A stretch of DNA of 47,805 nucleotides from an uncultured Lachnospiraceae bacterium (GCA_902773195.1 CACYDL010000185.1:1-47805), one strand, 5' to 3'; shown: positions 1 through 11,684, counted from the stretch's first letter. A program made the numbers and translations. Notes: generated from the sequence alone by a model not told the origin.

Positions 1-53
1 GGACTCCCGCTCCTGTGCGAAATGTGCGCCCGGTCCTGTACGAAAAAGCAGGA

Positions 54-82
54 TTGCATTAAAAAAAGTCAGGTTTTATAAT
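54..82 (+). promoter_or_regulatory. Sigma-A type promoter for the SARP-like regulator
   Basis: TTGCAT at 54-59 and a perfect TATAAT at 77-82 are separated by 17 bp, in an A/T-rich patch that contrasts with the GC-rich surroundings. Transcription would start near 89, giving a leader of about 65 nt before the start codon at 156. Confidence 0.8.
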
Positions 83-155
83 AAAAGCGTATGTATTTTT
101 ATGGCGGCGCGGAATGCGAATGTCCGCTTTGACAGCAGTTTTTTGAGGAGCGATT

Positions 156-1367
156 ATGAAGAACAGCACTGCGGGAGCGGCCATGAGCGTCAGGCTTTTC
201 GGATCCTTTGAATTATCTGGAGGGGGCCGGGTCCTTACGGAAGAGGACTTCAAATCCGAGATGATGGTCAAGCTCACCGCGTATCTGATTCTGCGGCGGG
301 GGCACAGCAGCACGTTTCATGAGATCATCGACGCGCTGTGGCCGGATCTCGAGAGTGAGAACCCTCAGGGCGCCCTGAAAAATCTTGTCTACAGAACCCG
401 CCGGAAACTGGAAAGCCTCTGGCCCGGCCGGGATTTCATCCTCACCTCCAACGGCGGTTATATCTGGAATACGGCGTTTCCGGTGGAGCTGGACACCGAG
501 AAATTCAAGACGTTCTGCGCGGCGCTTGGCGGAATCCGCGAGCCTGTCAGGAAGATCGGCATGATCCGCCGGATTCTGGAGCTCTACCGGGGGCGGCTCC
601 TGGAGTCATTTTCCGATGAGTACTGGGTTCTGCCCAGACAGACGTGGTTCCACAATTCCTGGATCTCCGCGGTCCACATGTGCACCGATCTTCTGGAGAC
701 CAGACAGGATTACCCGATGCTGGAGAAGATATGCAGAAAAGCGATTCTGATCGACGACCGGGACGAGGTCGTGCACTGCGCCCTTCTCAAATCACTGATC
801 GGGGAGAACCGGATCTCCGCCGCGGAGGAGCACTACCGCCGCACGATTCAGGTCCTCTACACAAAAGACGGAAATGAAATCCCCGAGACTCTCAGAAATC
901 TGTATTCCCGCATGATGGAACAGCACCGCAGCGAGGAGCTGGATCTTCTCAAGATCCATGAGGAGCTGATGGAGACGGAGAGCCTCAAAGGTGCCTATTT
1001 CTGCGAATTCGAGAACTTCCGGAAGATCTATGAGGTCAGCACGCGCCGCATGAAGCGGAGCGGGAGGCCTCACCTTCTGGTGCTGATCTCCATGGTGATC
1101 GACGGGGACGCCGACGAATCCGAGTATCCCGCCCTGGAGCAGCAGAGAAGGGCGGACATGAACCGGCTCAAGGGCCGGCTGATGAAGTCGCTCCGCTCCG
1201 GGGACGTGCTGACCCGCTACAGCCAGAGCCAGTACCTGATCATGCTTCCGGAATGTCCGAAGGAGAACGCGGAGGACATCCTGAAGCGCGTCTTTCACGA
1301 CTACTATATGCCCTCGGGCCACAGCCGCCTGAGGATCCAGTATAATCTCAAGGAAATCACCTCTTAA
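156..1367 (+). CDS. SARP/BTAD-family transcriptional regulator with degenerate GGDEF-like C-terminus
   Basis: 403 aa. The N-terminal part (about 10-105) reads as an OmpR-type winged-helix DNA-binding domain (VRLFGSFELSGGGRVL, then ALKNLVYRTRRKLE). It is followed by a helical bacterial transcriptional activator (BTAD/TPR-like) domain at about 115-265. The last 100 residues align by eye with the second half of a GGDEF domain: 'RSGDVLTRY', then SQSQY at 356-360 where GGDEF would stand, then 'LIMLPECPKENAEDILKRV'. The catalytic residues are gone, so this tail could bind a ligand or partner but should not make c-di-GMP. GAGGAG at 145-150 supports the ATG at 156; an in-frame ATG at 183 is an alternative. 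The gene heads a run of four signalling genes, three of which have c-di-GMP or phosphorelay domains. The DNA target is unknown. Confidence 0.85.
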   Translation: MKNSTAGAAMSVRLFGSFELSGGGRVLTEEDFKSEMMVKLTAYLILRRGHSSTFHEIIDALWPDLESENPQGALKNLVYRTRRKLESLWPGRDFILTSNGGYIWNTAFPVELDTEKFKTFCAALGGIREPVRKIGMIRRILELYRGRLLESFSDEYWVLPRQTWFHNSWISAVHMCTDLLETRQDYPMLEKICRKAILIDDRDEVVHCALLKSLIGENRISAAEEHYRRTIQVLYTKDGNEIPETLRNLYSRMMEQHRSEELDLLKIHEELMETESLKGAYFCEFENFRKIYEVSTRRMKRSGRPHLLVLISMVIDGDADESEYPALEQQRRADMNRLKGRLMKSLRSGDVLTRYSQSQYLIMLPECPKENAEDILKRVFHDYYMPSGHSRLRIQYNLKEITS

Positions 1368-1453
1368 ACGCTTCGAAAACGACACTTCGCATCCATGGCA
1401 GGCCGGACCCGGCATACCGCTCCGGCCCATGGCGTCATCAGGGTACACAGCGT

Positions 1454-5113
<3,660 letters not shown>

Positions 5114-5189
5114 CACACAGGAGGGGTGAGGCCGCGCGGATCAACGCGGCGTGACAGTAGATGAATAATGCGGCGTGAGGCTGTGTGAT

Positions 5190-6245
5190 ATGAAAGAAAG
5201 ATCGATCCTGGCTGTGGACGACAGCCGAACCAATCTGCAGATCATCAGGGACGTACTGGAAAAGGACTACGACCTGATGCTGGCTATCAGCGGGGAAACC
5301 GCGCTGAAGTTTCTGACGAAAAGGAAGCCGGACCTGATCCTGCTCGACCTGATGATGCCCGGCATGAGCGGCAGGGAGACCTTCACGAAGATCAAGGAGG
5401 ATCCCGCGTGCGCGGACATCCCGGTGATTTTCCTGACCGCGAACAAGGACGAGGACGTGGAGGTGGAGTGCCTGAACATGGGGGCCAGCGACTTCCTCAC
5501 CAAACCGATCGTCCCGGAGATTCTGGAGAGAAGAATCCGCAACGCGATGGATTCCTTCGACATCCGCCGGGAGCTGAACGGGGAGATAGAGGAGAAATCC
5601 GCCGAGATCGAGCGGCTGTCCCTGCAGGCCGTCGGAGCGATCGCCCAGGCGCTGGAGGCCAGGGATCCCCTGACGAAGGGCCACTCCTCCAGGGTCGCGG
5701 AGTGCAGCCGGGCCATCGCAAGGGAGATGGGCTGTTCCGACGATACGGTCGAAAAGATCTATCAGACCGCGATGCTCCATGACGTCGGAAAAATCGGCAT
5801 TCCGGATTCCATCCTCAAGAAGAAGGGGCGTCTGACGCCGGAGGAATACGAGAGCATCAAGGAGCACACCACCATCGGCGCCAACATCCTCGGCGCCATT
5901 TCCTCCATCGGCTATCTGGAGGACGGGGCGCGGTATCACCACGAGAGGTACGACGGGAAGGGCTATCCCCGCGGCCTCAGCGGCGAGGAGATTCCGCTGG
6001 TCGGACGCATCATCGCCGTGGCGGACGTCTACGACGCTCTGGTGAGCCGCCGGCATTACAAGAAGAGAATGAAGCTGGAGACCGCCCGGGAAGAGATCCG
6101 GCGGGGCGCGGGAACGCAGTTTGATCCCGGCATCGTGTCTGTTTTTCTCCGTCTCCTGGACGCCGGCGCCGTGCCGGATTACGGGCAGGAGGATTCGGAG
6201 GAGGCCGACGCCGCCGGGCACCCGGAGGAGCGGGGGTCCGCCTGA
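5190..6245 (+). CDS. Two-component response regulator with HD-GYP c-di-GMP phosphodiesterase domain
   Basis: 351 aa. The receiver domain (1-125) has ILAVDDS and phospho-acceptor D53 in LLDLMMPG. A short helical linker (130-145) joins it to an HD-GYP domain (145-330) with H197-D198 in AMLHDVGKIGIP, HHERYDGKGYP (GYP at 258-260) and the metal-ligand region 'IIAVADVYDAL'. HD-GYP enzymes hydrolyse c-di-GMP to pGpG/GMP. All signature residues are present, so it is probably active. GAGG at 5177-5180 is nine bases before the ATG at 5190; an upstream in-frame GTG at 5175 would overlap that ribosome site and is less likely. It lies 76 nt after the hybrid kinase and just before a diguanylate cyclase, which suggests a local synthesis/hydrolysis switch. 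The Glu/Asp-rich tail is not conserved in the family. Confidence 0.93.
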   Translation: MKERSILAVDDSRTNLQIIRDVLEKDYDLMLAISGETALKFLTKRKPDLILLDLMMPGMSGRETFTKIKEDPACADIPVIFLTANKDEDVEVECLNMGASDFLTKPIVPEILERRIRNAMDSFDIRRELNGEIEEKSAEIERLSLQAVGAIAQALEARDPLTKGHSSRVAECSRAIAREMGCSDDTVEKIYQTAMLHDVGKIGIPDSILKKKGRLTPEEYESIKEHTTIGANILGAISSIGYLEDGARYHHERYDGKGYPRGLSGEEIPLVGRIIAVADVYDALVSRRHYKKRMKLETAREEIRRGAGTQFDPGIVSVFLRLLDAGAVPDYGQEDSEEADAAGHPEERGSA

Positions 6246-6309
6246 GAGGAGAAAGGATCACCCGGCAGCAATGGACAGAAGACGGACCGTAACGGGCTTG
6301 AAAGGAAAA

Positions 6310-9117
6310 ATGATGAAATCCACAGGGAAATTCCGGTGCCTCCCGGCGGCGCTGCTGCTTATGCTTTTCTGCTGCAGCCTGGTTTCCGCCGACGTGGGAA
6401 CGTCCAATATCGACGAAGGTGTCCAGAGGGTATTTACCGCGGAGCAGGGTCTTATGTCAACCTCCACCACGGCGATTGCCCAGACGGACGACGGCTTCAT
6501 ATGGATCGGCGGATACGGCGGTCTTGTCCGCTATGACGGAAAGACCTTCGTGCCCTGGGGGGCCGGAACGCTGTCAAACATCACGGATCTTCTCCCGGGA
6601 AGCGGCGGCGCCCTGTATATCGGCTCCGTCGACCAGGGACTGGTTCTCCTGGAATCGGGGCGGCTGTCATTCCTGACGCCGGCAGATTCCGGGGAGGTGC
6701 CCTCGGTCGAGTGTCTAGGAGAGGCTCCTTCGGGCGCCGTCTGGTTCGGCACCGACAGCGGGATCGGGCGCTATTCCGCCGGGGAGGGGTGGCAGATGCT
6801 TCCCTGTCCCGAGCTTGAGGAACAGAAAATCACCGACATTCTCTGCGAATCGGACGCCGCGGCCCTGTGCGTGACGCAGAGCGGGGGATTCTTCCGGTAC
6901 GACCGGAAGAAGGAAAGCTGCGAGCCGGTCACGGTCTCCGGGACGGATGAGCCGGTGCGGTCTCTGGCGCGCGCCAGGGGAGGCGATTACTATCTCGGGA
7001 CGTCCGGCAGCACGGTCGTTCACTGCGGAAGCGATTTCAAGGTGCTGGAGGTGATCGCGACCGGCACTCTTGCGACCGTCAACCAGCTGGTTCCCGACGA
7101 GAACGGATCGGTCTGGATCTGCACGGACAGCGGCGTGGGCCTCTTCCGCGACGGCACGGTGGAGGTGCAGAATCTGGAGATCGACAATTCCGTCGACCGG
7201 ATGATGATCGACGCGGAGCGCAATTTCTGGTTCGCCTCTTCGCGCCTCGGCGTGCTGGAGGTGGCCCGGAGCCGCTTCGGAAACGTGAGCCGCCGGGCGG
7301 GCCTCGGCACTCTCGTGGTGAACGCCGTCGCGGAGGCGGAGGACAGGATCTACATAGGCCACGACAGCGGTCTCGTCATACTGGACGCGGAGAACTTCGG
7401 CATCATCAGCGACCCTGAGTTTGACGTGCTCAACGACGTCAGGATCCGCTGCGTCTGTCCGGATTCGGAGGGCGGCCTGTGGTTCTGCACCAAGGGCATG
7501 GGACTTCTGCAAAGGACGGCGGACGGCACCTGGAAGACCTATAATTCCGCGCAGTTCCCGGAGATCGGCTCCGACAATTTCCGCTGTATCACGGAGACGG
7601 AGGACGGCATGATCGCGGGGAGCGACGCCGGCGCGTACAGGATCCGGGACGGCAAGGTGGAAAACGTCCTCAGGGACAGCGAGGTCTTCCGCGGCAGAGT
7701 GCTCTCGGTCATGTCCCGGGGCGGACGGCTCTACCTCGGAACGGACGGCTACGGCCTCTTTCAGATCCGCGACGGCGAGGTGGAGCGGCACTACACCAGA
7801 GAGGACGGGCTGGGATCCAACGTCATCATGAAGCTGTGCCGGGGCAGAACCACGGACGATATCTGGATGGTGACCGGCAATGAAATCGTCCGGCTCGACG
7901 CGGAGGGCTCCCTCGTGCACCTGGAGGGATTTCCTTCAACCAACAATCTGGATATGATTTTCACCGATTCGGGAAATGTCTGGATCCCCTCCGGGACCGG
8001 CATCTTTCTGACGGATGAGGAGTCTCTGACGGACAATGATTTCGATGAGATCCGGCAGTTCCGGAAGAGCGACGGCATGCCCTTCGAGGTGACGGCGAAC
8101 TCGTATCAGTTCATGGACGGGCATACCATCTATCTCTGCGGATCCGGCGGCCTGATGACGCTGGACGCGGGCGTGAGCGGGAACCGGGAGCCGGAATACC
8201 CGGTGGTGTTCGACGTGATTGTGGACGACGAACCGGTGCTGGATTTTGACGGTTCGTCCGTGACGATGGCCAGCGACGCCAGACGTATCGAGCTGTTCCC
8301 CCATGTCCTGACCTACGGACTGGAGGATCCGAAGGTGCGGTTCATGCTCAGGGGCTTCGACGAGTGGGAGACGGAGCGGACCCGCTCGGATCTCGGGTCC
8401 GTCACCTACACCAACCTCGACGGCGGGGAATACGAGTTCAGTCTGAGGGCCGGAGAGAGCGAATACGTCCTGACGATCGACAAGCAGCTCCGCCTGACGG
8501 AAGAAAAATGGTTCAAGGTGCTTCTCAGTCTCGGCGTTCTGCTCCTCATCGGGCTGGCTACCTATGTCATGTCCCGGCTGATCACGCGGCGCGGCAGGAG
8601 AGTGCTTCAGAGAAAGATGGAGCAGGAGCAGAAGGAGCATCTCGAGGAGATCGCCTACAAGGACTATCTGACGGGGCTCTATTCCCGTAATTATCTTGAG
8701 ATCTGGACCGAGCGCGGCCTTCAGGAGAAGGACTACCCCGTGTCCTTCCTCATGCTGGACTGCAACCGCCTGAAGAACATCAACGACAATTTCGGCCACA
8801 AGACCGGCGATCTTCTGCTGAAGACGCTGGCGGATCTGCTGAAGGAGGAGTTTATCGATCCGCGGTTTACCGTCCTGCGGAACGGAGGGGACGAGTTCCT
8901 GGTCCTGGCAAAGAGCACCGGCATGGAGGAAGCCCGCAAAAGGGTGGCGGAGCTGAGAAAAACCGCGGCGGAAAGCGAAGTCGGCGGGCGGCCCATCACC
9001 TTCAGCGCCGGCATCTGTACCATGACAGAGGAAAATTATGACTTCGACTACGGCCTCGGCCAGTCCGACACGGAGATGCTGAAGGAAAAAGCGGCCGTCC
9101 ACGGGCGGAGAATCTGA
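6310..9117 (+). CDS. Secreted-sensor diguanylate cyclase: Reg_prop propeller, Y_Y_Y domain, TM, GGDEF
   Basis: 935 aa from the chosen ATG. Residues 1-26 are a signal peptide (hydrophobic 'LPAALLLMLFCCSLVSA'). Residues 30-630 hold many two-component-regulator-propeller repeats of the type 'DGFIWIGGYGGLVRYDG', 'GSVWICTDSGVGLF' and 'GGLWFCTKGMGLL'. A Y_Y_Y-like beta domain ends near 725, one membrane helix lies at about 737-757, and a GGDEF domain ends the protein. NGGDEF at 858-863 is intact, as are 'YLTGLYSRNYLE' and the metal/substrate-binding 'LMLDCNRLKNINDNFGH', so it should make c-di-GMP from GTP. The inhibitory RxxD I-site before GGDEF is absent. The propeller is predicted to face outside and sense an unknown, possibly glycan, ligand. 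The start is uncertain: ATG 6271 adds 13 residues and has a longer-spaced ribosome site, while 6310/6313 has AGGA close by and begins at the signal peptide. Confidence 0.9.
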   Translation: MMKSTGKFRCLPAALLLMLFCCSLVSADVGTSNIDEGVQRVFTAEQGLMSTSTTAIAQTDDGFIWIGGYGGLVRYDGKTFVPWGAGTLSNITDLLPGSGGALYIGSVDQGLVLLESGRLSFLTPADSGEVPSVECLGEAPSGAVWFGTDSGIGRYSAGEGWQMLPCPELEEQKITDILCESDAAALCVTQSGGFFRYDRKKESCEPVTVSGTDEPVRSLARARGGDYYLGTSGSTVVHCGSDFKVLEVIATGTLATVNQLVPDENGSVWICTDSGVGLFRDGTVEVQNLEIDNSVDRMMIDAERNFWFASSRLGVLEVARSRFGNVSRRAGLGTLVVNAVAEAEDRIYIGHDSGLVILDAENFGIISDPEFDVLNDVRIRCVCPDSEGGLWFCTKGMGLLQRTADGTWKTYNSAQFPEIGSDNFRCITETEDGMIAGSDAGAYRIRDGKVENVLRDSEVFRGRVLSVMSRGGRLYLGTDGYGLFQIRDGEVERHYTREDGLGSNVIMKLCRGRTTDDIWMVTGNEIVRLDAEGSLVHLEGFPSTNNLDMIFTDSGNVWIPSGTGIFLTDEESLTDNDFDEIRQFRKSDGMPFEVTANSYQFMDGHTIYLCGSGGLMTLDAGVSGNREPEYPVVFDVIVDDEPVLDFDGSSVTMASDARRIELFPHVLTYGLEDPKVRFMLRGFDEWETERTRSDLGSVTYTNLDGGEYEFSLRAGESEYVLTIDKQLRLTEEKWFKVLLSLGVLLLIGLATYVMSRLITRRGRRVLQRKMEQEQKEHLEEIAYKDYLTGLYSRNYLEIWTERGLQEKDYPVSFLMLDCNRLKNINDNFGHKTGDLLLKTLADLLKEEFIDPRFTVLRNGGDEFLVLAKSTGMEEARKRVAELRKTAAESEVGGRPITFSAGICTMTEENYDFDYGLGQSDTEMLKEKAAVHGRRI

Positions 9118-9182
9118 TCCCCGGGGGTCCCGGGCGCCGGCCGGAGAATCTGATCCCGGGGGCCCGGGCGCCGGCCGGAGAA
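9107..9182 (+). repeat. 36/34-bp GC-rich tandem duplication across the stop codon of the diguanylate cyclase
   Basis: The unit beginning GGAGAATCTGATCCC at 9107 recurs at 9143 (34-bp version) and begins again at 9177. The first copy contains the last codons and the TGA stop; the second lies wholly in the 3' region. Both copies contain CCCGGG/GCGCCGGC blocks able to fold into GC hairpins. It looks like a replication-slippage duplication and might help to end transcription, but there is no clean U-tract directly after it. Confidence 0.75.
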
Positions 9183-9228
9183 GAAGAGAGGGAAGAGAAA
9201 GAGGGAGAGTCTTTTTTCATAAATACAA

Positions 9229-9257
9229 TGGACTTTTCCCTTTTTCTCTGGTATAAA
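9229..9257 (+). promoter_or_regulatory. Promoter for tRNA-Leu (possibly also rho)
   Basis: TATAAA at 9252-9257 is preceded by TGG, an extended -10 (TGnTATAAA). TGGACT at 9229-9234 is a weak -35 at 17-bp spacing. The region is AT-rich. The start point would be near 9264, about 65 nt before the tRNA. Confidence 0.65.
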
Positions 9258-9328
9258 AAGAAAGGACCGTGCTTCCTGCCGGAACGGCGGTCCGCGTCCG
9301 GTGCGTTCCGGGCGTTCTTTTCGTTTGA

Positions 9329-9411
9329 GCGGCTGTGGCGGAATTGGCAGACGCGTTGGATTTAGGTTCCAATATCTCCCGGATGTGCAGGTTCAAGTCC
9401 TGTCAGCCGCA
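9329..9411 (+). tRNA. tRNA-Leu, anticodon UAG
   Basis: 83 nt with a long variable arm, class II. The acceptor stem GCGGCTG (9329-9335) pairs perfectly with CAGCCGC (9404-9410). The anticodon stem TTGGA/TCCAA encloses TTTAGGT, giving anticodon TAG, which reads CUA and by wobble other CUN codons. The T arm has GTTCAAGTC. The 3' CCA is not encoded: the discriminator A at 9411 is followed by CTC, so a CCA-adding enzyme is needed. It lies 75 nt before rho. Confidence 0.95.
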
Positions 9412-9486
9412 CTCACCCGTTTTTGTCTTTTCATTACAGTCATTTGGGGCAGCAATTCCAAAATTCTATTCCACAGGAAGATCTAT

Positions 9487-11148
9487 ATGACAAGAGAACA
9501 GTATCAGTCTATCCATGTCACGAATCTGCGTGAGCTGGCCAGGTCGCGCGGTGTGAAAAAGACGGCGTCCATGAAAAAGGCGGAGCTGATCGAGGCGATG
9601 CTTGCCCTCGACGGGCAGGCCGCCCGGGAGGAGGGGACCGTCAGGGCGGAACCGGCGTCCCCGCCGGCGAATCCTCGGGAGCCGCGGAAGCATGGGCATG
9701 CACCTGCGGCGGCGAATCCGCCGGAACCGCGGAAGCAGGAGGCTGCACCTGCGTCGGCGAATCCGCAGGAACCGCGGAAGCAGGAGGCTGCACCTGCGTC
9801 GGCGAATCCTTACGAACCTCGGAAGCAGGAGCCGGCGCCCCCGTCGGTGAATCCGCCGGAGCCTCGGAAGCAGGAGTCGGAGCTCCCGTCGGCGAATCCG
9901 CCGGAACCGTGGAAGCAGGAGGCGGCGCCTCCGTCGGCGAATCCGTCCGAACCCTGGAAGCAGGAGCCGCGGAAGGAGGAGAGGGGCGGCCGTCCCGAGA
10001 ATAAGGAAAAGCACCCCGTCGAGGGAGGCCATGTCGTCCGCGGGATCCTGGAGGTCATGCAGGACGGATTCGGCTTCCTGAGAAGCGACAATTTTCTTCC
10101 GGGGGAGGAGGATATCTACGTCTCTCCGTCCCAGATCCGCCGCTTCAACCTGAAGACCGGCGATATGATCACCGGAAACAAGCGCGAGAAGGCCCAGGGG
10201 GAGAAGTACGGCGCGCTGCTCTACGTGTCCAGGGTCAACGATTTTCCCGCCGACGAGGCGAGGAAGCGTTCCGTCTTCGAGAATATGACGCCCGTTTTCC
10301 CGAACGAGAGGATCGTCCTCGAGAGACCCGACGGCTCCAGGGCGACCAGGATCGTGGATCTCATCAGCCCCATCGGCAAGGGCCAGAGAGGCATGATCGT
10401 GTCCCCGCCGAAGGCCGGGAAGACCACCCTCCTGAAGGACATCGCCAAATCGATCCTGGCCGGGAATCCGGAGGCCAACCTGAGTATCCTGCTGATCGAC
10501 GAGCGCCCGGAGGAAGTGACGGACATGAAGGAATCCGTCTTCGGGAAGAACGTGGAGATCATCTACTCCACCTTCGACGAGCTTCCGGAGCACCACAGGA
10601 GGGTCTCCGAGATGGTGATCGAGAGGGCGAAGCGCCTGGTGGAGCACCATCAGGACGTCATCATTCTTCTGGATTCCATCACCCGCCTGACGCGGGCCTA
10701 CAATATCCTCGTGCCCCAGAGCGGCCGGACCCTCTCCGGAGGCCTTGATCCCACCGCGCTGTACATGCCGAAGCGCTTCTTCGGGGCCGCCCGGAATATG
10801 CGGGAGGGAGGAAGCCTGACGATTCTCGCCACCGCCCTCGTGGATACGGGCAGCAAGATGGACGACGTGGTGTACGAGGAGTTCAAGGGCACCGGCAACA
10901 TGGAACTGATTCTTGACCGGAAGCTGCAGGAACGCAGAATCTTCCCGGCGATCGACATCGTGAAATCGGGGACCAGGAGGGAGGACCTGCTGCTGACCCC
11001 GAAGGAGCTTAAGGCGGTCGACATCATGAGGCGGAAGATGAACGGACTCAAGGCGGAGGAGGCCGTCGAACAGATTCTCCAGGCCTTCGCCCACTATCCG
11101 ACGAACGAGCAGGTCGTCAATGTGATTCTCCAGAGATGGCAGGGGTGA
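9487..11148 (+). CDS. rho: Transcription termination factor Rho with repeat-rich disordered insertion
   Basis: 553 aa. Rho is a hexameric RNA-dependent ATPase that ends transcription. Residues 1-45 form the N-terminal Rho_N helix bundle ('NLRELARSRGVKKTASMKK'). Residues 61-165 are a Pro/Glu/Lys/Ala-rich insertion of six full and one partial 15-residue repeats (consensus ANPPEPRKQEAAPAS). The cold-shock-like RNA-binding domain follows ('GILEVMQDGFGFLRS'), then the RecA-like ATPase with Walker A PPKAGKTT (K312), 'LLIDERPEEVTDM', 'IILLDSITRLTRAYN' and the Q/R-loop region 'GGLDPTALYMPKRFFGAARN'. The core is intact; the length excess over about 420 aa comes from the insertion. AGGA at 9475-9478 is eight bases before this ATG. 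An earlier in-frame start would run through the tRNA gene and is rejected. Confidence 0.97.
   Translation: MTREQYQSIHVTNLRELARSRGVKKTASMKKAELIEAMLALDGQAAREEGTVRAEPASPPANPREPRKHGHAPAAANPPEPRKQEAAPASANPQEPRKQEAAPASANPYEPRKQEPAPPSVNPPEPRKQESELPSANPPEPWKQEAAPPSANPSEPWKQEPRKEERGGRPENKEKHPVEGGHVVRGILEVMQDGFGFLRSDNFLPGEEDIYVSPSQIRRFNLKTGDMITGNKREKAQGEKYGALLYVSRVNDFPADEARKRSVFENMTPVFPNERIVLERPDGSRATRIVDLISPIGKGQRGMIVSPPKAGKTTLLKDIAKSILAGNPEANLSILLIDERPEEVTDMKESVFGKNVEIIYSTFDELPEHHRRVSEMVIERAKRLVEHHQDVIILLDSITRLTRAYNILVPQSGRTLSGGLDPTALYMPKRFFGAARNMREGGSLTILATALVDTGSKMDDVVYEEFKGTGNMELILDRKLQERRIFPAIDIVKSGTRREDLLLTPKELKAVDIMRRKMNGLKAEEAVEQILQAFAHYPTNEQVVNVILQRWQG
9667..9969 (+). repeat. 45-bp in-frame minisatellite inside rho
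   Basis: Copies begin at 9667, 9712, 9757, 9802, 9847, 9892 and 9937 (the last partial). Each starts GCGAATCC (one copy has GTGAATCC) and contains CGGAAGCA or TGGAAGCA. The period of 45 keeps the reading frame, so copy number could change without breaking the gene. Copies 2 and 3 are almost identical, which suggests recent duplication. Confidence 0.95.
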
Positions 11149-11152
11149 GAGG

Positions 11153-11271
11153 ACGGAACGCCGGAGCCGGAACATGGGGCCGGAACACGGGGCCGGAACG
11201 CCGGAGCCGGAACACGGAGCCGGAACACGAACCCGGAACGCGGACCCAAAACACGGACCCGGAACAGGAAC
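11153..11271 (+). repeat. 13-bp tandem array between rho and rpmE
   Basis: About nine copies of a CCGGAACACGGAG-like unit, mostly 13 bp with one 14-bp copy, start just after the rho stop codon. Unit starts are seen at 11167, 11180, 11193, 11207, 11220, 11233, 11246 and 11259. It occupies half of the 300-base rho-rpmE gap. An open frame across it is only repeat (Arg/Pro/Glu/Thr) and is not a credible gene. The unit resembles the CCGGAACCGCGGAAG core of the minisatellite inside rho. Confidence 0.9.
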
Positions 11272-11295
11272 CCGTCAAAACCGTAAAACTAACCC

Positions 11296-11324
11296 TTGCA
11301 AAGCCATTGACCGTATGTTAGAAT
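11296..11324 (+). promoter_or_regulatory. Promoter for rpmE
   Basis: TTGCAA at 11296-11301 and TAGAAT at 11319-11324 are spaced by exactly 17 bp, directly after the repeat array and in an abrupt A/T-rich patch. Transcription would start near 11331, giving a leader of about 118 nt. Confidence 0.8.
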
Positions 11325-11330
11325 ATGTGT

Positions 11331-11448
11331 TGCTGTTTATGGAAATAAACAAGTGGGCACAGCCCTTCCGCGCATCGCGCGGGCAGCGGCGGGCTGCCGC
11401 TGAAGATATAATCGAGGCAAGAATCAGAGCTGTAAAGAGGTGAGAGCA
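11331..11448 (+). promoter_or_regulatory. Long structured 5' leader of rpmE, candidate L31 autoregulatory leader
   Basis: The roughly 118-nt untranslated leader holds short dyads: GCGCATCGCGC around 11370-11380, and GCAGC-GGCGG-GCTGC around 11384-11398. Ribosomal protein L31 leaders with conserved structure are known in Firmicutes; whether this one matches that family was not tested. The ribosome site GAGGTG lies at 11437-11442, six bases before the start codon. Confidence 0.4.
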
Positions 11449-11664
11449 ATGAAGGAAGGAATCCATCCGAAGTACTATGAAGCGACTGTAACCTGCAACT
11501 GCGGCAATACGTTTACGACGGGATCCACCAAGAAGGACATCCACGTCGAAATCTGCTCCAAGTGCCATCCGTTCTACACGGGACAGCAGAAGGCTGCCCA
11601 GGCGCGCGGACGTATTGAGGCGTTCAACAAGAAGTACGGAATTTCTGCGGCGAACGCGCAGTAA
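11449..11664 (+). CDS. rpmE: 50S ribosomal protein L31, zinc-binding type
   Basis: 71 aa, the normal length. It begins [20 protein letters not shown] and has four cysteines (C16, C18, C36, C39) in CNC and CSKC pairs, the zinc-binding (C+) form, followed by '[20 protein letters not shown]'. L31 sits on the 50S subunit at the bridge to the 30S. An upstream in-frame GTG at 11440 is rejected because GAGGTG at 11437-11442 is correctly placed for the ATG at 11449. Confidence 0.97.
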   Translation: MKEGIHPKYYEATVTCNCGNTFTTGSTKKDIHVEICSKCHPFYTGQQKAAQARGRIEAFNKKYGISAANAQ

Positions 11665-11684
11665 ATCCAAAGAGGATATTATTG

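Noticed and set aside
5114..5189. Leader peptide between the hybrid kinase and the HD-GYP gene
   Set aside because: An AGGAGG lies here, but the following GTG or ATG are badly spaced and the frames are only 5 to 12 codons with no pattern.
9301..9486. N-terminal extension of Rho through the tRNA gene
   Set aside because: It would translate tRNA-Leu. The ATG at 9487 has a correctly spaced ribosome site and begins the Rho_N domain.
11136..11321. Small plus-strand frame of 61 codons after rho
   Set aside because: It merely translates the 13-bp tandem array and overlaps the rpmE promoter.
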